From contig OZ244803.1 of assembly GCA_965220045.1 (NCBI GenBank), positions 496,001 through 560,000 on the forward strand: DNA of 64,000 bases. The letters run 5' to 3'. This document shows, in pieces, positions 61,187-64,000 of this stretch. The first letter of the stretch is position 1; each line of letters begins with the position of its first letter. The notes below the pieces were generated by a model. That model did no database searches and was not told the origin of the DNA. It saw only the letters and a program-made list of their open reading frames with translations. A program made the position numbers and the translations under genes. This stretch comes from VXOZ01 sp965220045 (lineage in GTDB: Bacteria; Chloroflexota; UBA11872; VXOZ01).

Positions 61187-63658
61187 GTGGCAGATAAAAA
61201 GCAGGATCAACCGGAAAACCGGCGTGCAGCCGCGGACGGTGGCAACGGTGGCCGGGCAGACAAGAAGAAGGCACGTTCCGCGCGCCGTCGCGACCAGGAA
61301 GCCGGTCTGATGGATGCCATGCTCCACCCGGTGGAGTTGCCGGTGCTGGCCATTCGCGATCAGGTGGTCTTTCCGGGGATGACGGTGCCGCTCATCGTCG
61401 CGCGGGATCGGTCGCTGGAGGCCGTGAGTAACGCGCTCGACGGCGACCGGCGGCTCTTCGTGGTGACACAGCGCGACCCAACCATCGACGACGTCAATCC
61501 CGAGGACTTCTACTTCGTCGGGGTTGAGGTCAACATACGGCGCACGCTCAAGATGCCCGACGGCAGTGTGAGTATCCTCGTGGAAGGGCAACGCCGGCTG
61601 ACGATCACCCACTTTCTGCAGTTAGATCCGCACATTCGCGTACAAGCCATTGTCGTCGAGCCGCCGGCAGCCGAAGGCGAAGAGCTGGCGGCACAGATGC
61701 AGGCGATGCTCGCGCTGTTCAAGGAAGCGGTGGAACTGAGCAAGGACTTGCCCGATGAAGCATACGTGCAGGCGATCAACACGCACGATGCCGGGGCCCT
61801 GGCGGACTTGATCGCCTATACCATCGATTTGACGACGCCGGTGCAGCAAGAACTTTTGGAAGAGCTGGACGTAGCTCCCCGCGTGGAAAAGGTGATTACC
61901 CACTTGCGGCGGGAACTCGAGATCCTGGCGTTGCAGCGAAAATTCGATGAAGATGCCGCGCCAACCTCCACGGACGCTGAAGAACACGAGCGGTTCCTGC
62001 GGGAACAACTCAAGCTCATTCACAAGGAACTCGGCGAGACCGATCAAGTCAGCAGCGATATTGCCGCGCTGCGGGAACGTGTGGAAGAGACCCCGCTGCC
62101 GGACGACGTCAAGGAGAAAGCCTACAAGGAACTTGACCGTCTGGAAGCCATGCCCACCGCCAGCCCGGAAGTGAGCGTGATACAGACCTACCTGGATTGG
62201 CTGCTGGCTCTGCCCTGGGGTGAGCCGACCCAAGACGATTTGGACATCGAGCATGCCAAGAAGGTCTTGGATAGAAACCACTACGGCCTTCCCAAGATCA
62301 AGGAGCGCATTCTCGAATACATCGCGGTGCGCAAGCTCGCGCCTGACGTGCGCACGCCTATCCTGTGCTTTGTGGGGCCGCCGGGTGTGGGCAAGACGTC
62401 ACTCGGTATTTCCATTGCGCAAGCCCTCGGCCGGAAATTCGTGCGTATGTCCCTGGGCGGAATCCGCGATGAAGCTGAAATCAGAGGCCACCGGCGCACC
62501 TACGTGGGAGCGTTGCCGGGCCGCATTCTACAGGCCATGCGCCAGGTGGGCACCGTCAATCCGGTCTTTATGCTGGACGAGATCGAGAAGATGGGCGCTG
62601 ACTTTCGGGGAGACCCATCGGCGGCCTTGCTGGAGGTGCTGGACCCGGAACAGAATAACGCGTTCTCCGACCACTACCTCGAGGTACCGTACGATCTCTC
62701 AAACGTGATCTTCATCACCACGGGGAATACCGTTGACACGTTGGCGGTTGCGCTGCGCGACCGCATGGAAGTGATTGAACTTCCCGGCTACACGGAAGAG
62801 GACAAACTACCCATTGCCACCCGCTACATCGTGCCGAAGCAGCGAGCGGAGCACGGCTTGAAGAAGAGCAACGTGCGCTTTACGGAAGGCGCGCTGCGCC
62901 GCATGGTGCGCCAGTACACCCGTGAAGCGGGCGTCCGCAATCTGGAGCGACAGGTAGCCACGGTCTGCCGCAAGGTCGCTCGCAAACATGCGGAAGGGGA
63001 CAACGGGCTGGTCTCCGTGAGCATTCGCAATTTGAACAGCTACCTGGGTGCGCCGCAGTTCTTCTACGGCATGGCGGAGGAGAAGGACCAAATCGGCACG
63101 GCGACCGGTCTTGTGTGGACGGAATTCGGCGGAGACATCATTGCGGTGGAAGTAACCCTGGTGCCGGGCAAGGGCAAGCTCATTCTGACCGGCAAGCTGG
63201 GTGAGGTAATGAAAGAGTCGGGACGCGCCGCGCTGAGCTATGCGCGCGTGCAGGCTGACCGCCTACGCTTGCAGGACGTGGACTGGGAAAAGATGGATGT
63301 GCACATCCACGTGCCGGCGGGCGGCGTGCCGAAGGAGGGTCCCAGCGCCGGCATTACGCTCACGTCTGCGCTCATCTCAGCGCTTACCGAGCGGGCGGTC
63401 CGGCGCGACGTCGCCATGACCGGCGAAATGACCTTGCGGGGCCGGGTGCTGCCCATCGGGGGCTTGAAAGAAAAAGTGCTCGCGGCGCACCGCGCCGGTA
63501 TCCGTACGATCATTCTCCCCAAAGAAAACACGAAAGATCTCGTGGATGTGCCGGAGCACGTCCGCGACGACATGACCTTCCATCCGGTTGAAGACGTCAG
63601 TGAAGTATTGGCTCTTGCCCTGCATGCGCAGAAGAAGCGGGTTAAGGCAACGGCCTAG
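61187..63658 (+). CDS. lon: Lon ATP-dependent protease
   Basis: 823 residues from GTG 61187. A basic low-complexity N-terminal tail (~1-45) precedes the LON substrate-binding domain (~50-250, LPVLAIRDQVVFPGMTVPL). The AAA domain has Walker A GPPGVGKTS (~396) and Walker B FMLDEIEKM. The protease domain has the catalytic Ser in PKEGPSAGIT (~720) and Lys in GGLKEKVLAAHRAG (~763). It degrades misfolded and regulatory proteins in the cytosol. Complete; length typical of LonA. Confidence 0.96.
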   Translation: MADKKQDQPENRRAAADGGNGGRADKKKARSARRRDQEAGLMDAMLHPVELPVLAIRDQVVFPGMTVPLIVARDRSLEAVSNALDGDRRLFVVTQRDPTIDDVNPEDFYFVGVEVNIRRTLKMPDGSVSILVEGQRRLTITHFLQLDPHIRVQAIVVEPPAAEGEELAAQMQAMLALFKEAVELSKDLPDEAYVQAINTHDAGALADLIAYTIDLTTPVQQELLEELDVAPRVEKVITHLRRELEILALQRKFDEDAAPTSTDAEEHERFLREQLKLIHKELGETDQVSSDIAALRERVEETPLPDDVKEKAYKELDRLEAMPTASPEVSVIQTYLDWLLALPWGEPTQDDLDIEHAKKVLDRNHYGLPKIKERILEYIAVRKLAPDVRTPILCFVGPPGVGKTSLGISIAQALGRKFVRMSLGGIRDEAEIRGHRRTYVGALPGRILQAMRQVGTVNPVFMLDEIEKMGADFRGDPSAALLEVLDPEQNNAFSDHYLEVPYDLSNVIFITTGNTVDTLAVALRDRMEVIELPGYTEEDKLPIATRYIVPKQRAEHGLKKSNVRFTEGALRRMVRQYTREAGVRNLERQVATVCRKVARKHAEGDNGLVSVSIRNLNSYLGAPQFFYGMAEEKDQIGTATGLVWTEFGGDIIAVEVTLVPGKGKLILTGKLGEVMKESGRAALSYARVQADRLRLQDVDWEKMDVHIHVPAGGVPKEGPSAGITLTSALISALTERAVRRDVAMTGEMTLRGRVLPIGGLKEKVLAAHRAGIRTIILPKENTKDLVDVPEHVRDDMTFHPVEDVSEVLALALHAQKKRVKATA

Positions 63659-64000
63659 ATAATAGGACCACGAGCGGTGAACGGCAAGATCCGCCGCGTT
63701 TCCAAGTCTCCGTGGCATGTATGGTGAAGGCACCCTTCGATAGGCTCAGGGTGAACGGAAAAGGCACCCTGCGACAGGCTCAGAGCCTGCCCCGTACCTG
63801 AAACGGGGGTGAACGGTGGAGACACCCTTCGACAAGCTCAGGGTGAACGGTGAAGAGTGGCACCTTGGCACCTAGAGGCAGACTGCCTTCGACCCTTTTG
63901 TGAAGTCAGGGCGGGCAGTTCAGGGCGAACGGAGAAGGCACCCTTCGACAGGCTCAGGGCGAACGGATTCGAGTGTCCCCTATGCGCGAAAGAGAGCTCT
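63659..64000. other. Repeat cluster at the window end
   Basis: No gene seen. At least five copies or fragments of the CACCCTTCGACAGGCTCAGGGTGAACGG family occur at about 63731, 63765-63816 (interrupted), 63821, 63885-63931 (interrupted) and 63939. Two are split by inserted segments, such as GCCTGCCCCGTACCTGAAACGG, itself part of another palindrome. Confidence 0.75.

Overview
The window is a gene-dense, GC-rich bacterial chromosome segment with very many short intergenic palindromic repeats. It most likely comes from an uncultivated Chloroflexota, perhaps a marine or host-associated lineage. This is inference. It rests on a long RpoC with an acidic coiled-coil insertion, Tat-type lipoprotein solute-binding proteins, a CAP-domain exoprotein with a GYP-type repeat, and sulfatase, phytanoyl-CoA dioxygenase, DUF3604 and Gfo/Idh genes. 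No rRNA or tRNA gene was seen, so the phylum is not proven.

Layout. 0-1.6 kb: 3' end of zwf and a 1060-bp insertion sequence (IS). 2-12 kb: proS, an NmrA-like reductase, an SMP-30 hydrolase, and a minus-strand pyruvate (or related 2-oxoacid) dehydrogenase operon pdhA - small coiled-coil gene - pdhB - E2 - lpdA. 12-21 kb: dtd, then convergent rpoB-rpoC. 21.5-22.8 kb: second IS copy in opposite orientation, nested in an older 260-bp element. 22.9-29.3 kb: PYROXD2-like oxidoreductase overlapping an amidohydrolase, secA, rpsO. 29.4-46 kb: four solute-binding lipoproteins with no permease partners, a DUF6958 protein, an S51 peptidase, an isochorismatase-fold protein, a complete ZnuA/C/B-type metal ABC transporter, a polysaccharide deacetylase, an M14-like protein and an NHL propeller. 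46-58.7 kb: Gfo/Idh/MocA oxidoreductases (two in tandem), DegT-type aminotransferase, HicBA-like toxin-antitoxin, sulfatase, PhyH dioxygenase, DUF3604. 58.8-63.7 kb: CAP-domain exoprotein, PHP phosphoesterase, Lon protease, then a repeat-rich end.

Housekeeping functions (translation, transcription, secretion, proteolysis, central carbon) alternate with a catabolic and transport repertoire aimed at organic solutes, sugars, sulfated compounds and metals. The best leads are four. (1) Two tandem Gfo/Idh genes each carry a near-consensus promoter and a leader hairpin whose bases covary. (2) An IS and its MITE-like relatives always sit at the ATTCC/GGAAT edge of intergenic palindromes. (3) A palindromic repeat is translated in frame inside rpoC, and others form the rpoB stop codon and the rpoB-rpoC spacer. 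(4) A small DUF1640/MCUR1-like membrane coiled-coil gene sits inside the dehydrogenase operon and has an expanded paralog at 35.9 kb.
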